Source: Candidatus Methylacidithermus pantelleriae
Lineage (GTDB): Bacteria; Verrucomicrobiota; Verrucomicrobiia; Methylacidiphilales; Methylacidiphilaceae
Direction: 5' to 3'
DNA length: 64,000 nucleotides
NCBI RefSeq assembly: GCF_905250085.1
Contig: NZ_CAJNOB010000067.1
Location: 1 to 64,000, forward strand
The position numbers and the translations under genes were made by a program. The notes under the pieces were generated by a model that saw nothing but the letters and a program-made list of their open reading frames with translations, ran no database searches and was not told the origin of the DNA. Below are positions 19,266 to 28,792 of the stretch, piece by piece; position 1 is the stretch's first letter, and every line of letters starts with the position of its first letter.

Positions 19266-19586
19266 GATGAGAACGCGTGGTTTGCTTATTCCAAGAGATC
19301 CGTGGTTCGCAGAGAAACGCGCCGAAAGATTCTTGCGACAACCGGTTTTCTCACCAGGCGCTCTCACAGAGCGGCCCCGGCTCGCGGGGGCCCGTCCGTG
19401 ACGGTCCGCAAACGCGGGCGAAAAAAGAATGAAAAGAAATAGACCTTGTTTCGGAGTTAGAGTTTTACGGGCATCTAGCGCTAGCCACCCATGGTGTGAG
19501 CTTAACCAGCGGCAGAGGGCCTTTCCCTGCTGAAAGAAAAATCCTTGGCTTGTCTTAGTATGCACCGGGAGACTGCGGAAGTTCCT
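19266..19586. other. Gap between IS607 copy B and rpmA
   Basis: About 320 bases downstream of rpmA and outside the similarity block of the IS607 remnant. No gene, RNA or repeat could be supported on either strand. It may be the remains of the original rpmA-obg spacer plus debris. Confidence 0.3.
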
Positions 19587-19838
19587 CTAGGCTGCTTTTG
19601 GGAGAACGTTTACCCTCCTTCCGTCGCGGTCAAAATGAACGATCCCGTCGACAAGCGCAAAAAGAGTGTAATCCCGTCCGATCCCGACGTTTTTCCCCGC
19701 ATGAAAACGGGTTCCTCGTTGTCGCACCAAAATGGAACCAGCCCGTACGAACTGGCCACCGAAACGTTTCACACCCAGTCGTTTGCTTTGACTATCTCGG
19801 CCGTTGCGCGTGCTGCCTTGCCCTTTTTTGTGCGCCAT
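19587..19838 (-). CDS. rpmA: 50S ribosomal protein bL27
   Basis: Large-subunit protein near the peptidyl-transferase centre. [29 protein letters not shown] followed by [16 protein letters not shown] and [12 protein letters not shown] are diagnostic. 83 residues. There is no N-terminal cleavable extension of the firmicute type. It lies 23 bases after rplU. Confidence 0.95.
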   Translation of the reverse strand: MAHKKGQGSTRNGRDSQSKRLGVKRFGGQFVRAGSILVRQRGTRFHAGKNVGIGRDYTLFALVDGIVHFDRDGRRVNVLPKAA

Positions 19839-19861
19839 CCTTTTGTTCCCTCCTTCCGTCG

Positions 19862-20185
19862 CTAGAGCACACCATTCTCGATGGCTACAATCCGTAGGCG
19901 GGTATGGGGTTGCCGGTGTCCTACCGTCCGGTGGTAGCCCTCTCGCCTCCGGTACTTGAAAGCGATAACTTTTGGCCCTTTGACGTGCTCAAGGATTTCT
20001 GCTTTCACCCGAGCTCCTTGGACCCAGGGCTTTCCTACATGAAGACTGGATCCTTCGCCCAGAAGCAGAACTTTGTCGAGAATGACCTCGCTACCCGGTT
20101 CGCCCTTCAAGCGTTCCCATTGGACGATCTGCCCCTCCTCGACGCGGTACTGCTTCCCGGCGTGTGCTACAATCGCAAATGCCAT
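19862..20185 (-). CDS. rplU: 50S ribosomal protein bL21
   Basis: Large-subunit protein bL21. [21 protein letters not shown], the [61 protein letters not shown] blocks and length of 107 residues fit the family. The frame is open to 20224, but the extra 13 residues are not part of the family; ATG 20185 is preferred. First gene of the rplU-rpmA pair. Confidence 0.94.
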   Translation of the reverse strand: MAFAIVAHAGKQYRVEEGQIVQWERLKGEPGSEVILDKVLLLGEGSSLHVGKPWVQGARVKAEILEHVKGPKVIAFKYRRREGYHRTVGHRQPHTRLRIVAIENGVL

Positions 20186-20224
20186 AACCCGTTTAATCTT
20201 AATGGAAAGTTTCCCTTCTGACAA

Positions 20225-21569
20225 GGGAGGGGAAGAAGGTCCACTTCCGATCCCGTTCCGAGAGTAAGTTTTTCATTGTAATTTGCCGTGTATGGGCTTT
20301 TCTCCCAAAAAAAGCCGCGACAAGCCGCCGATCCCGTGTGTCGCTCGATAGTGCGATGGGGCCCGACAACGTTTGCTATGCTCTTTGAGGGAAGGGAGCG
20401 TCGTCCTTAATCCTCCTACGCTCCATCCACACGAAAAGATCCTGGTAATCCTGGCAGAAAAGGCTTTGGTGGACCCCCGCTTCCGTCCTTTGTATGTATG
20501 GCGATAGGTGCAACCGGGGCATTACCCCCCAAGGCGATCGCGTGTTGCAAGTCGACTTTCTGGCGAGTGCCTTGGTGTTACGGTCCTCCCGTATCTCGCG
20601 CGAGAACCCCTTGGGGGGAAGCTTGGCTCTGGACTTGGTCTAAAAACGTCGCAACATCGACGGGCGGGTCTCCCGGCGCGAAAGCTGCTCCTTGTGGATC
20701 GTTGTTGGGGTTTTTCTTAGTACAAGCGCATAAGGGAAGGGATCGCTCGTACACAACCGACGAGAGTCCAGCTTTGTGCTGTAAGAATGGCCGCTTAATC
20801 TTTTTCCCTAAGTCTAACCTGGCTTTACTTCCCGGACAGCTCGGGCTACAGGGGGCTTGGGGAAAAGGTCTCTTTGGAAAAGCAAAGAGAGAAACGCGTT
20901 GGGGACAACCCTCCCATAGCTCTTCTCGGGAGCTTTTTGCCTTGGAAAAGGAGCCCGGTCGGCGAAACAAAAGGAAGGGTCCTATTTTTAGCATCAGGAC
21001 AGCCGATACCATTTCCGGCCCAAACGATCCTCTCCGCGGTCTGGATCGACCGGAAGGAATGCAATTTGTTAAGGATACCGAAGTCGAACAGGGGATAATA
21101 TGGGTGATTCGTGCGAAAGACTTCCTGTCCGCCCAGAGTTTTCTCTGGGTGTAAGCGGTGCTGGGTGGTGATGGACCGGGGTCTCCCCAACGCCGATTCC
21201 ACCCCTCCGGGAGTAGGGGCAGGTGGACTTCACGGAGCCTACCAGAGGTGTTCCAGGAAAAATCGCCCTTACAGATCCGATCGAGACGCGGAACGAGGAG
21301 AGACGTCCAGTTCACGACCATGTGGTCGAGGAAATAGGAAGTAGCTGAGAGGACTGAGACACTGGTCTCTGAGTGGCCTAACGGCTGAGGATCGGATTGT
21401 TCCCGAGCCAGGCAAACGGGAACAAGTGTGAGCTTGACACTATTCGTGTGTCCTGTAGGGTTGACCCACCAAACGTGAGCGGTTGCCTTTTTTCTTTTGG
21501 CTCATGTTCTAATAGGTTCTTTGGGTTTAGGCGGGGTAACTCTTTTTCGCATGGCTTGGAGGCAGCTGC
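20225..21569. other. 1.3 kb stretch without a supportable gene
   Basis: Lies between rplU (minus) and a methyltransferase gene (plus). Open frames here (the longest, 20498-21154 plus, 218 residues) have atypical composition and no recognisable domain. I compared it with the four IS607 remnants and saw no convincing similarity. A 7-bp inverted repeat GGCTTTT/AAAAGCC lies near 20295-20323, upstream of rplU. Probably decayed sequence plus the rplU promoter region. Confidence 0.35.
21434..21461 (+). promoter_or_regulatory. Possible sigma70-type promoter for the methyltransferase gene
   Basis: TTGACA at 21434-21439, a 16-base spacer, then TAGGGT at 21456-21461, about 110 bases before the 21570 start codon. 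The -35 is perfect but the -10 is weak, so this is a suggestion only. Confidence 0.3.
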
Positions 21570-22577
21570 ATGGTTGAGCGGAGCGCGGTAGAGGCTTGCT
21601 ACCGGTCCATTTTAGGCCGAGAACCTGAAAACGAGAGGGTCGTCCTAGATTGGCAGAATGGCGCAAATTCTCTGGAAGAGCTAATTGCGGCATTTCTCAA
21701 ATCAGAGGAATACATGTTTCGGTCGGCCGCTTCTAGTATGGAACGTATTATGGAACGAGGCTATTGGAATGCGCCTTCACGTATCGATGTGGATGTCGTT
21801 CCAGAGAAACTGAAGGCTTTGTTTGAGCGTCACCGGTTTCAGTGGGAGTCTCTTGGAAAAAATGAGCCTTTCTGGTCCGTTTGGACTCATGAGCGGTTCA
21901 AGAGGGCGAATCTTGACAGCAAGGGAGTTGAAGAATTTTATGCTAGCGGCAAGGCGGAAGTGGATCTCATTGATCTTTTTGCACAACGAAATGGTACACC
22001 TGTGCCGCGAGGACTGTGCCTCGAGCTGGGCTGTGGTGTGGGTCGCGTTACCATCCATCTTGCTCGGCGTTTTGATTACGTTCTTGCGATTGATGTTTCA
22101 AAAACCCATTTGGAGCGCTGCCAGGAACAGCTGGCGCATCTTGGAATGAAAAATGTGGAGTGCAAACTATTTCGGTCATTCGATGACCTTTGTCATTTCC
22201 CGCCGATAGACTTTTTTTATTCGGTAACTTGCTTACAACACAATTGCCCTCCGGTACAACGGTGTGTCCTTGATTCCATTTTGAGTAAGATTACGCCAGG
22301 TGGAAGCTTCTTTTTCCAAACTCAAACCCATCGGCCCGGGTATCGATTTGACGCCGATGAATACTTGTCTAGCCCCATCGGCACTATGGATATGCATTGT
22401 CTTCCGATGCACGAGATTTTCCAACTTATCGAAAAACACCGTTTGTCTCTTCGTGAGGTCCTAATGGATGGGAGGACCCGCCTTTATGGGTCTCACACCT
22501 TTTTTGGTTTCAATCCCGCGACTCCCTCCTGTGCCGTTCCCTACGTCGCGGCGACCGTCGAGAATAGCAGCCGCTAA
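21570..22577 (+). CDS. SAM-dependent methyltransferase with N-terminal DUF4214-like segment
   Basis: 335 residues. Residues 5-50 (ACYRSILGREPENERVV and ELIAAFLKSEEY) resemble the DUF4214 repeat found in surface and glycan-linked proteins. Residues 145-300 form a class I methyltransferase with motif I CLELGCGVGRVT (150-161), the acidic end of strand two in VLAIDVS, and a TPGGSFFFQTQ strand-five region. Substrate unknown; the pairing suggests polysaccharide or cell-surface modification. GC is lower than in flanking housekeeping genes, and the stop overlaps the convergent gene by four bases. A transferred gene is possible. Confidence 0.78.
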   Translation: MVERSAVEACYRSILGREPENERVVLDWQNGANSLEELIAAFLKSEEYMFRSAASSMERIMERGYWNAPSRIDVDVVPEKLKALFERHRFQWESLGKNEPFWSVWTHERFKRANLDSKGVEEFYASGKAEVDLIDLFAQRNGTPVPRGLCLELGCGVGRVTIHLARRFDYVLAIDVSKTHLERCQEQLAHLGMKNVECKLFRSFDDLCHFPPIDFFYSVTCLQHNCPPVQRCVLDSILSKITPGGSFFFQTQTHRPGYRFDADEYLSSPIGTMDMHCLPMHEIFQLIEKHRLSLREVLMDGRTRLYGSHTFFGFNPATPSCAVPYVAATVENSSR

Positions 22578-23731
22578 GGGGACATCTCTTGGATCTTCTG
22601 AATGACGCCCTGGTAAATGCGAACAAAATATTCCACTTCCTCTTCTGTATTATCTTTCCCTAGGGTGACCATCAGGTTACTGCGAACTACTTCGCTGGGT
22701 AGCCCCAGAATGGCTAGCGTTTGATTTTTTCGCTCCGAAGAGATGAGACACGCCGGACCGGTGGCGACGGCAACGCCCCGGAGATCGCAAAGCAAGGCCT
22801 GCGCCTCGCCTTCCGCTCCCGGTACACTCCAATGAAGTTGATAAGGGATCCGATCGGGGCCTGGAGGGGGCCCGTGCCAGAGGATGGTAGGGATTATCTC
22901 ATTAAGCCGGCTCCAAAGAAGGGCTTGGAGCTTTGCCACGTGATCCATGCGAAGGGAAAGTTCCTCCGAGGCTCGCTGGCAAGCAACGCCTGCGCCTACG
23001 ATTCCCGGAAGGTTTTCTGTTCCGGGGCGGAGACCCTTTTCTTGTATCCCTCCGTAGAGAAGGGGAGCAAGGGGAGCATCCCTTCTTCGATACAAAATCC
23101 CCACCCCTTTCGGGCCATAAAAGCGGTACGGAGTCGCCGAAAGGAAACTCACCCCCAAAGTTTCGACGTCGATCGGGAGCCATCCCACTGCATGGGAACC
23201 ATCCAAAAAGAGGGGAACGCCAACCCTTTGACACACTTGAGCTAGCTCGCGCACTTTCTGGATAGTGCCCAGCTCATAATGGCCCCAGTGAAGCGCCACC
23301 AGTGCGGTGTCTTCTTGCAGGGCCTCTTCCAGTCTACTGGGGTGAATAAACCCTTGCCGATCTACATCGAGCCAGCTTATGCGCCATCCATTGGCTTCCA
23401 GCCATTGGATCGGACGCAGGAGCGAAGGGTGTTCCACTCGGGAGCTTATAACGTGGCCCGGCCTGTTTTTTTTCCAGGCTCGAGTCACTCCCTGGATGAC
23501 TAGATTGGCAGCCTCTGTTCCACCCGAACAGAAAAGGATTTCTCCGGGATCTTTGGCGTGCAGGAGCCTTGCGACCTGTTCTCGAGCTTGTTCCAGAGCC
23601 TGACGAGCTCGCACGCCGTAACGATGGAGACTGGCCGTACCCCCAGGGCTGCTCAAAAAAGAAAGCATCGCTTCCCGGACCTCCGGTAAGACCGGCGTGC
23701 CAGACTGGTGATCAAAATAGATGTAACCCAT
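22574..23731 (-). CDS. NifS/IscS-type cysteine desulfurase homologue lacking the PLP lysine
   Basis: Fold-type I aminotransferase class V protein of 385 residues, closest in pattern to NifS/IscS. Retained: YFDHQSGTPV start, GGTEAANLVI (70-79), catalytic-type His101 in VEHPSLL, Asp177, GLRPGTEN (233-240) and the mobile-loop Cys328 in ATGPAC. Changed: the Schiff-base lysine of SGHKxYGPKG is Arg203 (TPYRFYGPKG, codon CGC); the PLP-contacting Gln of DxxQ is His180 (DGSH); the NNE motif is HYE. It therefore looks like a pseudoenzyme or one with altered chemistry. No iscU or sufU lies nearby. Confidence 0.8.
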   Translation of the reverse strand: MGYIYFDHQSGTPVLPEVREAMLSFLSSPGGTASLHRYGVRARQALEQAREQVARLLHAKDPGEILFCSGGTEAANLVIQGVTRAWKKNRPGHVISSRVEHPSLLRPIQWLEANGWRISWLDVDRQGFIHPSRLEEALQEDTALVALHWGHYELGTIQKVRELAQVCQRVGVPLFLDGSHAVGWLPIDVETLGVSFLSATPYRFYGPKGVGILYRRRDAPLAPLLYGGIQEKGLRPGTENLPGIVGAGVACQRASEELSLRMDHVAKLQALLWSRLNEIIPTILWHGPPPGPDRIPYQLHWSVPGAEGEAQALLCDLRGVAVATGPACLISSERKNQTLAILGLPSEVVRSNLMVTLGKDNTEEEVEYFVRIYQGVIQKIQEMSP

Positions 23732-23796
23732 TGAGACCGGCGGCTGGCTTTTGGACGCTTAGAGGAAGAGGGTAACCGGGAGGCTCTTTTCCTTTG

Positions 23797-24552
23797 TTAA
23801 CGTGAGCGGCGAGTTTGCTCGGTTTGGGTCCGGGAGTAAATTGTGCCAAACCATTGGTCGACCAAGCACAATCCAAAAAAAACCCCATAGGGAATCGAAT
23901 AGTACAACGAAAAGGTAACTGAATTGAGTCCCAAAAGGAACGTGGAAGCCAAAAGATAGTCTTGCCACCCTTTTTTCCAGATCTTCCAGTTTTCCTGGAA
24001 ACCGGTCGCACACCTCCAAGCCGGGGTCCCGTCCAGATAGCGGCAACAAGCGACCCCACAAAAAGGGATCCCAAAAAGCGTTCCGGGTGCAACGAATAGG
24101 CCGAGCACCGAAACCGGAAGACCTAATAGACCGACCAGCACCCCAAAACCTATGCCCGTCCACAGGAGCAAGGGAAGGATCAGGGTGGGCACGGCGATCG
24201 TCAATTTGGCAGCCCCTTCTTTGGCGTAGGCAACCCACCGAGCGGGGTTCCAGGAAGGAAGTCCTTCTGGTTTGCCATCCTTGGCCCGTCGCAAAACCTC
24301 AAAGGTGTACCCGAGAGCCAGCCAGAACGTAAGAGCGTTAACCAAAAGGACGGCCCATAGAAAGCCAGTTACTTCGCCTCCCTTTGCTGCCTGAGGAGCA
24401 AGCCCAAGCAGCACCGGGTTAATCAGGAGTGTGCCTCCAAGGAAAATCTTTCCAATCCAGTAGCGGTCCTTGAGGAGAACACCAAAAGCGGCTTTGATGT
24501 CTTCAAAAAGTTCTTCTCCGGTCCAGGTCACAGGTCTCGGTGCCCCGCTCAT
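23797..24552 (-). CDS. Polytopic membrane protein of unknown function
   Basis: 251 residues with about five to six hydrophobic segments (roughly 38-55, 64-85, 118-140, 140-165, 200-225, 225-240). Segment pattern and loop composition resemble DUF4013-type membrane proteins, but I cannot confirm this. A short soluble N-terminus (TGEELFEDIKAAFGVLLKD) precedes the first helix. It lies between the desulfurase-like gene and acs, all on the minus strand with gaps of about 60 bases, so the three may form one transcript. Confidence 0.65.
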   Translation of the reverse strand: MSGAPRPVTWTGEELFEDIKAAFGVLLKDRYWIGKIFLGGTLLINPVLLGLAPQAAKGGEVTGFLWAVLLVNALTFWLALGYTFEVLRRAKDGKPEGLPSWNPARWVAYAKEGAAKLTIAVPTLILPLLLWTGIGFGVLVGLLGLPVSVLGLFVAPGTLFGIPFCGVACCRYLDGTPAWRCATGFQENWKIWKKGWQDYLLASTFLLGLNSVTFSLYYSIPYGVFFGLCLVDQWFGTIYSRTQTEQTRRSR

Positions 24553-24610
24553 AACCCTTGGACGAAGATGAGCAGTCCCCAGCGTACCGTTCTCCAGGAT
24601 TGCTCTTTCT

Positions 24611-26641
24611 TCAGTCTTCCCAGCTTTCCGGTTCTGCTTCCCCGATTATCGGTTCCGATCTCGCCGCAGCAAGCTTTTGAAGAACCGTTTGGTCTTCCAG
24701 GGTGCTGAGATCGCCACGCACTTCCGATCGGTTTGCGACACTTTTTAGCAACCGCCGCATGATTTTCCCGCTGCGGGTCTTCGGAAGGGCTTCCGTAAAA
24801 TGGATCTCTTCGGGTTTTGCGATCGGCCCAATTTGCCGAGCTACATGAGCTCGCAATTCTTCCATTAAAGCCTGTGTGGGTGACGCTTTTTCTTTGAGGA
24901 TAACAAACGCTACTAGGGCTTGCCCCTTGAGAGGATCGGGTCGCCCAACGACAGCTGCTTCGGCTACGGCCGGGTGGCTGACCAGAGCGCTTTCTACCTC
25001 GGCTGTTCCAAGCCGATGTCCGGAGACGTTGAGCACGTCATCCATGCGTCCAACGATCCAGAAATAACCGTCCTGGTCCCGGTAGGCTGCGTCTCCGGTA
25101 AAGTAACAACCCGGAACCGGGGTCCAGTAGATCTGGCGATAGGCATCCGGGTCTTGATAGAGGGTCCGCAACATAGAAGGCCAAGGCCTTCGAAGGACGA
25201 GCCGCCCTTTGTTTCCTGGGGGTAGTTCGTTCCCTTCGGGATCGACGACGGCGGCATCGACGCCAAAGAAAGGAAGCGTAGCTGACCCGGGTTTTAAGGG
25301 AGTGACCCCAGGAAGAGGAGCAATCATGATTGCCCCTGTCTCTGTTTGCCACCAGGTGTCGACAACCGGACAGCGACCCCCTCCGACTTTTTCAAAATAC
25401 CACATCCATACCTCGGGGTTGATGGGTTCCCCCACGCTCCCCAAGAGCCGGAGGCTGGAGAGGTCTGACTTGGAGAGCCATTCTTCACCCCATCGGAGGA
25501 AGGCACGAATGGCCGTAGGGGCCGTATAAAAGATGCTAATCCTGTGTCGCTCGATCATCTCCCAGAACCGGCTGGGGGATGGATGATCGGGAGCACCTTC
25601 GTAGACAAAAACCGTTCCTCCGCAGGCCAGGGGTCCATAGACCACGTAGCTATGCCCCGTGATCCAACCGACATCGGCTGTGCACCAGTAAAGGTCTTCA
25701 TCCCGCAGGTCGAAGATATACTCTGTGGTCACCATCGCTCCCAAGAGGTAACCGGCGGTGGTGTGGAGAACACCCTTGGGTTTGCCCGTACTCCCACTGG
25801 TATAAAGGATAAACAGAGGATCTTCACTCCCCATTCTTTCTGCCGTATGAAAGCTGCGCACCTTCTCTAGTTCTTGATCCAGCCAGTAATCCCGGCCTTC
25901 TACCCAGGGAATCGGGCAATGGGTCCTACGGACCACAAGAACAGTCTGGACGCAGGAAAGCTCGGCCAGCGCGGCGTCCAGGTTTTCCTTTAGAGGTATA
26001 ATCGCCCCCCGCCGGTAACCCCCGTCGGCGGTCACCACCAGCCTAGCCTGGGAGTCAAGGATTCTTTCTTGGAGAGCGCCCGGTCCAAATCCCCCAAAAA
26101 CAACGCTGTGAACCGCTCCGATCCGAGCGCAGGCCAGCATCGTGATGAGGGCCTCGGGAATCATGGGAAGATAGATGACTACCCGATCCCCGCGGCGTAC
26201 ACCGTGCCGAAGAAGAACGTTGGCCAGCCGACACACCTCACGGTGGAGCTCTTGGTAGGTGAGAACACGTATCTGGCCCTGGGGTTCCCCTTCCCAAACG
26301 ATTGCGGCTTTGTACCGCCTTGGACCTTCCAGATGGCGATCGACGCAGTTAACACAGGCATTGAGTTCTCCTCCGACAAACCATCGAGCAAATGGCGGTT
26401 CCCACTGAGAGACCGTGCGCCATTTCCGATACCAGGAAATTTTCCGTGCCTGTTCTGCCCAGAAAACCTCAGGCTTTTGCAAAGACTCCCGGTAGAGTCT
26501 TCGGTATTGGGTCAGCGAAGAAATCCGCGGCTTGCGCGTTCCGCGCCACCGAGGGGAAGGAATGTTTCTTATCTTCGTCAGCCCAGCGGTGATTCCCCTT
26601 ACCTCATCCGGACTTTTTTCGTCGCTGTTCCTCACTGACAC
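24611..26641 (-). CDS. acs: Acetyl-CoA synthetase (AMP-forming)
   Basis: Activates acetate to acetyl-CoA through acetyl-AMP. ANL-superfamily protein of 676 residues with [15 protein letters not shown] (P-loop-like A3), [37 protein letters not shown] (A5), [36 protein letters not shown] (A7-A8) and the acylation-site lysine in [14 protein letters not shown] 26641 has AAGGA just upstream. An N-terminal extension of about 40 residues precedes the family start. Divergent from the PAP2 gene across 198 bases. Confidence 0.94.
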   Translation of the reverse strand: MSVRNSDEKSPDEVRGITAGLTKIRNIPSPRWRGTRKPRISSLTQYRRLYRESLQKPEVFWAEQARKISWYRKWRTVSQWEPPFARWFVGGELNACVNCVDRHLEGPRRYKAAIVWEGEPQGQIRVLTYQELHREVCRLANVLLRHGVRRGDRVVIYLPMIPEALITMLACARIGAVHSVVFGGFGPGALQERILDSQARLVVTADGGYRRGAIIPLKENLDAALAELSCVQTVLVVRRTHCPIPWVEGRDYWLDQELEKVRSFHTAERMGSEDPLFILYTSGSTGKPKGVLHTTAGYLLGAMVTTEYIFDLRDEDLYWCTADVGWITGHSYVVYGPLACGGTVFVYEGAPDHPSPSRFWEMIERHRISIFYTAPTAIRAFLRWGEEWLSKSDLSSLRLLGSVGEPINPEVWMWYFEKVGGGRCPVVDTWWQTETGAIMIAPLPGVTPLKPGSATLPFFGVDAAVVDPEGNELPPGNKGRLVLRRPWPSMLRTLYQDPDAYRQIYWTPVPGCYFTGDAAYRDQDGYFWIVGRMDDVLNVSGHRLGTAEVESALVSHPAVAEAAVVGRPDPLKGQALVAFVILKEKASPTQALMEELRAHVARQIGPIAKPEEIHFTEALPKTRSGKIMRRLLKSVANRSEVRGDLSTLEDQTVLQKLAAARSEPIIGEAEPESWED

Positions 26642-26839
26642 ATATCCTTTGACTTCGTTTGAACTTTCCAGCCGTAGCCAGTCTTTAGCACTGTTTACGG
26701 AGCCTAGAAGATTTTTACTACTTTTTTTGTTGAGGCAACTTTCTCCTGTCGGAGGCTCGCGCGTTTGCGTACGGTCGCAAAGACTTCCTTTTTTTGCCAG
26801 ATTCGATCAAAAGGTTGAAGAAACGCTCCCGGAAAGTGC

Positions 26840-27628
26840 ATGATGCGTGACACTGGTTCTCCCCAGTCGGCATGCCCCCTCGGAGGGGGTACATGGATCT
26901 GGAAAAGACTTTTTCCTTCCGTCCAGCAAACCGCGTTTTGGTTGGTTGGATGGATGGGGATTGAGTTTGTAGTCGTGGTTGTAGCTCTCTCCATGGATCC
27001 GGTATGGGAGAGGGCGCTTCTGGCGCAATCGAAAAACCCGTTATGGCGCGAAGTTGCGGAACGAATCAGCTACTGGGGAGATTTTTTTCCCGGAGTTTTT
27101 CTTGTGGTCTTGGTTCTTTGGATCGGGGCCTTTGTTGGCCACAGAAAGCACTGGCGCGAGCGAGCCTACGCCATTCTCGTAGCGGCCACGCTCGCGGGGC
27201 TTTCGGCGGATCTTCTCCGAATCGTATTAGGTCGGCCGAGGCCCGATGCCACAGTGAAAGCTTGCCTGCAGGAGCTAGGAACTCTTCCCAGGCCCTGGCT
27301 CGTTCTTCCCACTCCTTCTCCTCCCGGTCGACTCACCGACGGTTTGTACGGCTGGCAGGGAAAGGATCTTTTCCATAGCTTGCCGTCGGGTCATGCGGCC
27401 AGTGCTAGCGCAACCGCGACCGTTCTTTCCATCGAATGGCCGAGCTTACTACCTTTTTGGATGTGTGGCGCGGCGAGCGTGCTCTGGTCTCGAGCAGTTT
27501 TGGGCAGACATCGCTTTTCCGATCTTGTGGCCGGCATGGTTTTAGGGCTTGCTTTTGGCTTGCGGGTGGCTCCGAGAACTTCCAGGGGAACTCTCGTTAA
27601 AGGGCACCGGAGCCGGAGGGAGGAGTAG
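26840..27628 (+). CDS. PAP2-family membrane phosphatase
   Basis: Integral membrane phosphatase of the PAP2/undecaprenyl-pyrophosphate phosphatase type, 262 residues. The three-part phosphatase signature is complete: RIVLGRPRPD, PSGHAAS and SRAVLGRHRFSD. Hydrophobic helices surround these motifs at about residues 32-52, 85-103, 112-130, 190-205 and 225-245. Substrate could be a lipid phosphate or undecaprenyl-PP; not resolvable from sequence. Its 3' end overlaps the convergent gene by 32 bases. Confidence 0.85.
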   Translation: MMRDTGSPQSACPLGGGTWIWKRLFPSVQQTAFWLVGWMGIEFVVVVVALSMDPVWERALLAQSKNPLWREVAERISYWGDFFPGVFLVVLVLWIGAFVGHRKHWRERAYAILVAATLAGLSADLLRIVLGRPRPDATVKACLQELGTLPRPWLVLPTPSPPGRLTDGLYGWQGKDLFHSLPSGHAASASATATVLSIEWPSLLPFWMCGAASVLWSRAVLGRHRFSDLVAGMVLGLAFGLRVAPRTSRGTLVKGHRSRREE

Positions 27629-28514
27629 CGGGTTGTTTCTCTGGCTCCATCTGTACAGGAACGATCGAATCAAGAATGGCTCGGAAGGCGGTTATGCTTT
27701 GCCGATAGGATTTGGGGTTCCGGGAGCTCATGACAAGCGAGGCCACTCCGCATCCTAGCCCAACGTAGGCAGCACGTTCGGAAACGGGATATCGGCTTGT
27801 GGGGGGATATTCATAGAGGAGATACATCAGGCCTTGGACGGTTTTTCCCTTTTCGAGTCGTTTGGGCTTAAGAGCCGGATTGTGCTTGAGGAGTTCCTTT
27901 ACGGCTCGCTGGGCGAAGGTTTCCGCGTCCCTGTGCTCCGGCCCGGAAAGCTGGGCGTAGATCACTGTTTCGGCCTGTGCCCAGCTGGAATTCTCAGGGT
28001 AGAAGACGCAGGAAAGTCCTTGGCTTTGTCCCGACTCGTTGTCGAGTACCCAGTGAGGAGGAGCCTTGATGAAAAAGGCACAGTTAGGGCCATACACAAT
28101 CCCGGCACCCTGGAGGTCTCCTGGTGTCTGGCTTTGCTTCTGGGTCGATTGCGAGGAGGGCGGAGGCTCTTGGCTTCGAGCTGAGATAAGGCAAAGGCTT
28201 CCTAGGACTAGCAGCCACCCAAACGTTGGACAAAATCCCTTGCGCGGAGTCCGGTAGCTGGGCTTCAGAGCTCTGGCACAGCTGGTTTTCCCGAGGAAAT
28301 GGGTGAAAGAGCAAATGAAATCTTTCCCGCGAGCTAAGGAGAAAAAAACGCTGGGAGCAGGCGAGGGAGGGGAAAAAGGTTCCAAGAATCTTCCCTGTAT
28401 CACGCCTCCTCCCAAGAGGCAATGCCAAGAAGAAAACTTTTTAGCTGCGTAGTCTTGGTCCGATGTGACTTGCGTTTGAATTAGGCTAAGGGCCTTTGGA
28501 CTCCAAAAACGCAC
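27597..28514 (-). CDS. Probable exported protein, function unknown
   Basis: The open frame runs from GTG 28514 (305 residues), but the true start is unclear. The first about 95 residues are low-quality sequence, followed by a signal-peptide-like block (basic KGF, then GWLLVLGSLCLISARS) ending near an ARSQ cleavage site. No ATG, GTG or TTG lies just before this block in frame. The mature part has GPNCAFFIKAPPHWVLD, ETVIYAQLSG and a repeated-Ser/Pro linker. I do not recognise a family. A non-canonical start or a frame error upstream is possible. Confidence 0.5.
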   Translation of the reverse strand: MRFWSPKALSLIQTQVTSDQDYAAKKFSSWHCLLGGGVIQGRFLEPFSPPSPAPSVFFSLARGKDFICSFTHFLGKTSCARALKPSYRTPRKGFCPTFGWLLVLGSLCLISARSQEPPPSSQSTQKQSQTPGDLQGAGIVYGPNCAFFIKAPPHWVLDNESGQSQGLSCVFYPENSSWAQAETVIYAQLSGPEHRDAETFAQRAVKELLKHNPALKPKRLEKGKTVQGLMYLLYEYPPTSRYPVSERAAYVGLGCGVASLVMSSRNPKSYRQSITAFRAILDSIVPVQMEPEKQPATPPSGSGAL

Positions 28515-28792
28515 AGCAAGCCAAAGAAAAGAGAATCTGTGCGGTGCGAGCCTCGGTGGGGGATAGCCCAGTGTGCACGAGGGACCGAGCGCGCCAAAGG
28601 AACCATCGTGGGCCAGTGGTTTTTTCCGAAGCGAGAGATCTCCCTGTTGGGGGGCCCGTCAAAAGGTCGGGGAAAAGCAGGGAACCTGAGGAGGTAAAAA
28701 TCGCTTTGGAAGGGAAAAGAGAGCTTTTTAGCGTGGAGGCGCGCGTGGAAAGCGGGCGCCAAAGGCGCGGGGCCCAAACGCACGTTTTTTGC

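Noticed and set aside
20498-21154. 218-residue open frame as a real gene
   Set aside because: No ribosome binding site and no recognised motif; it looks like chance coding in decayed sequence.
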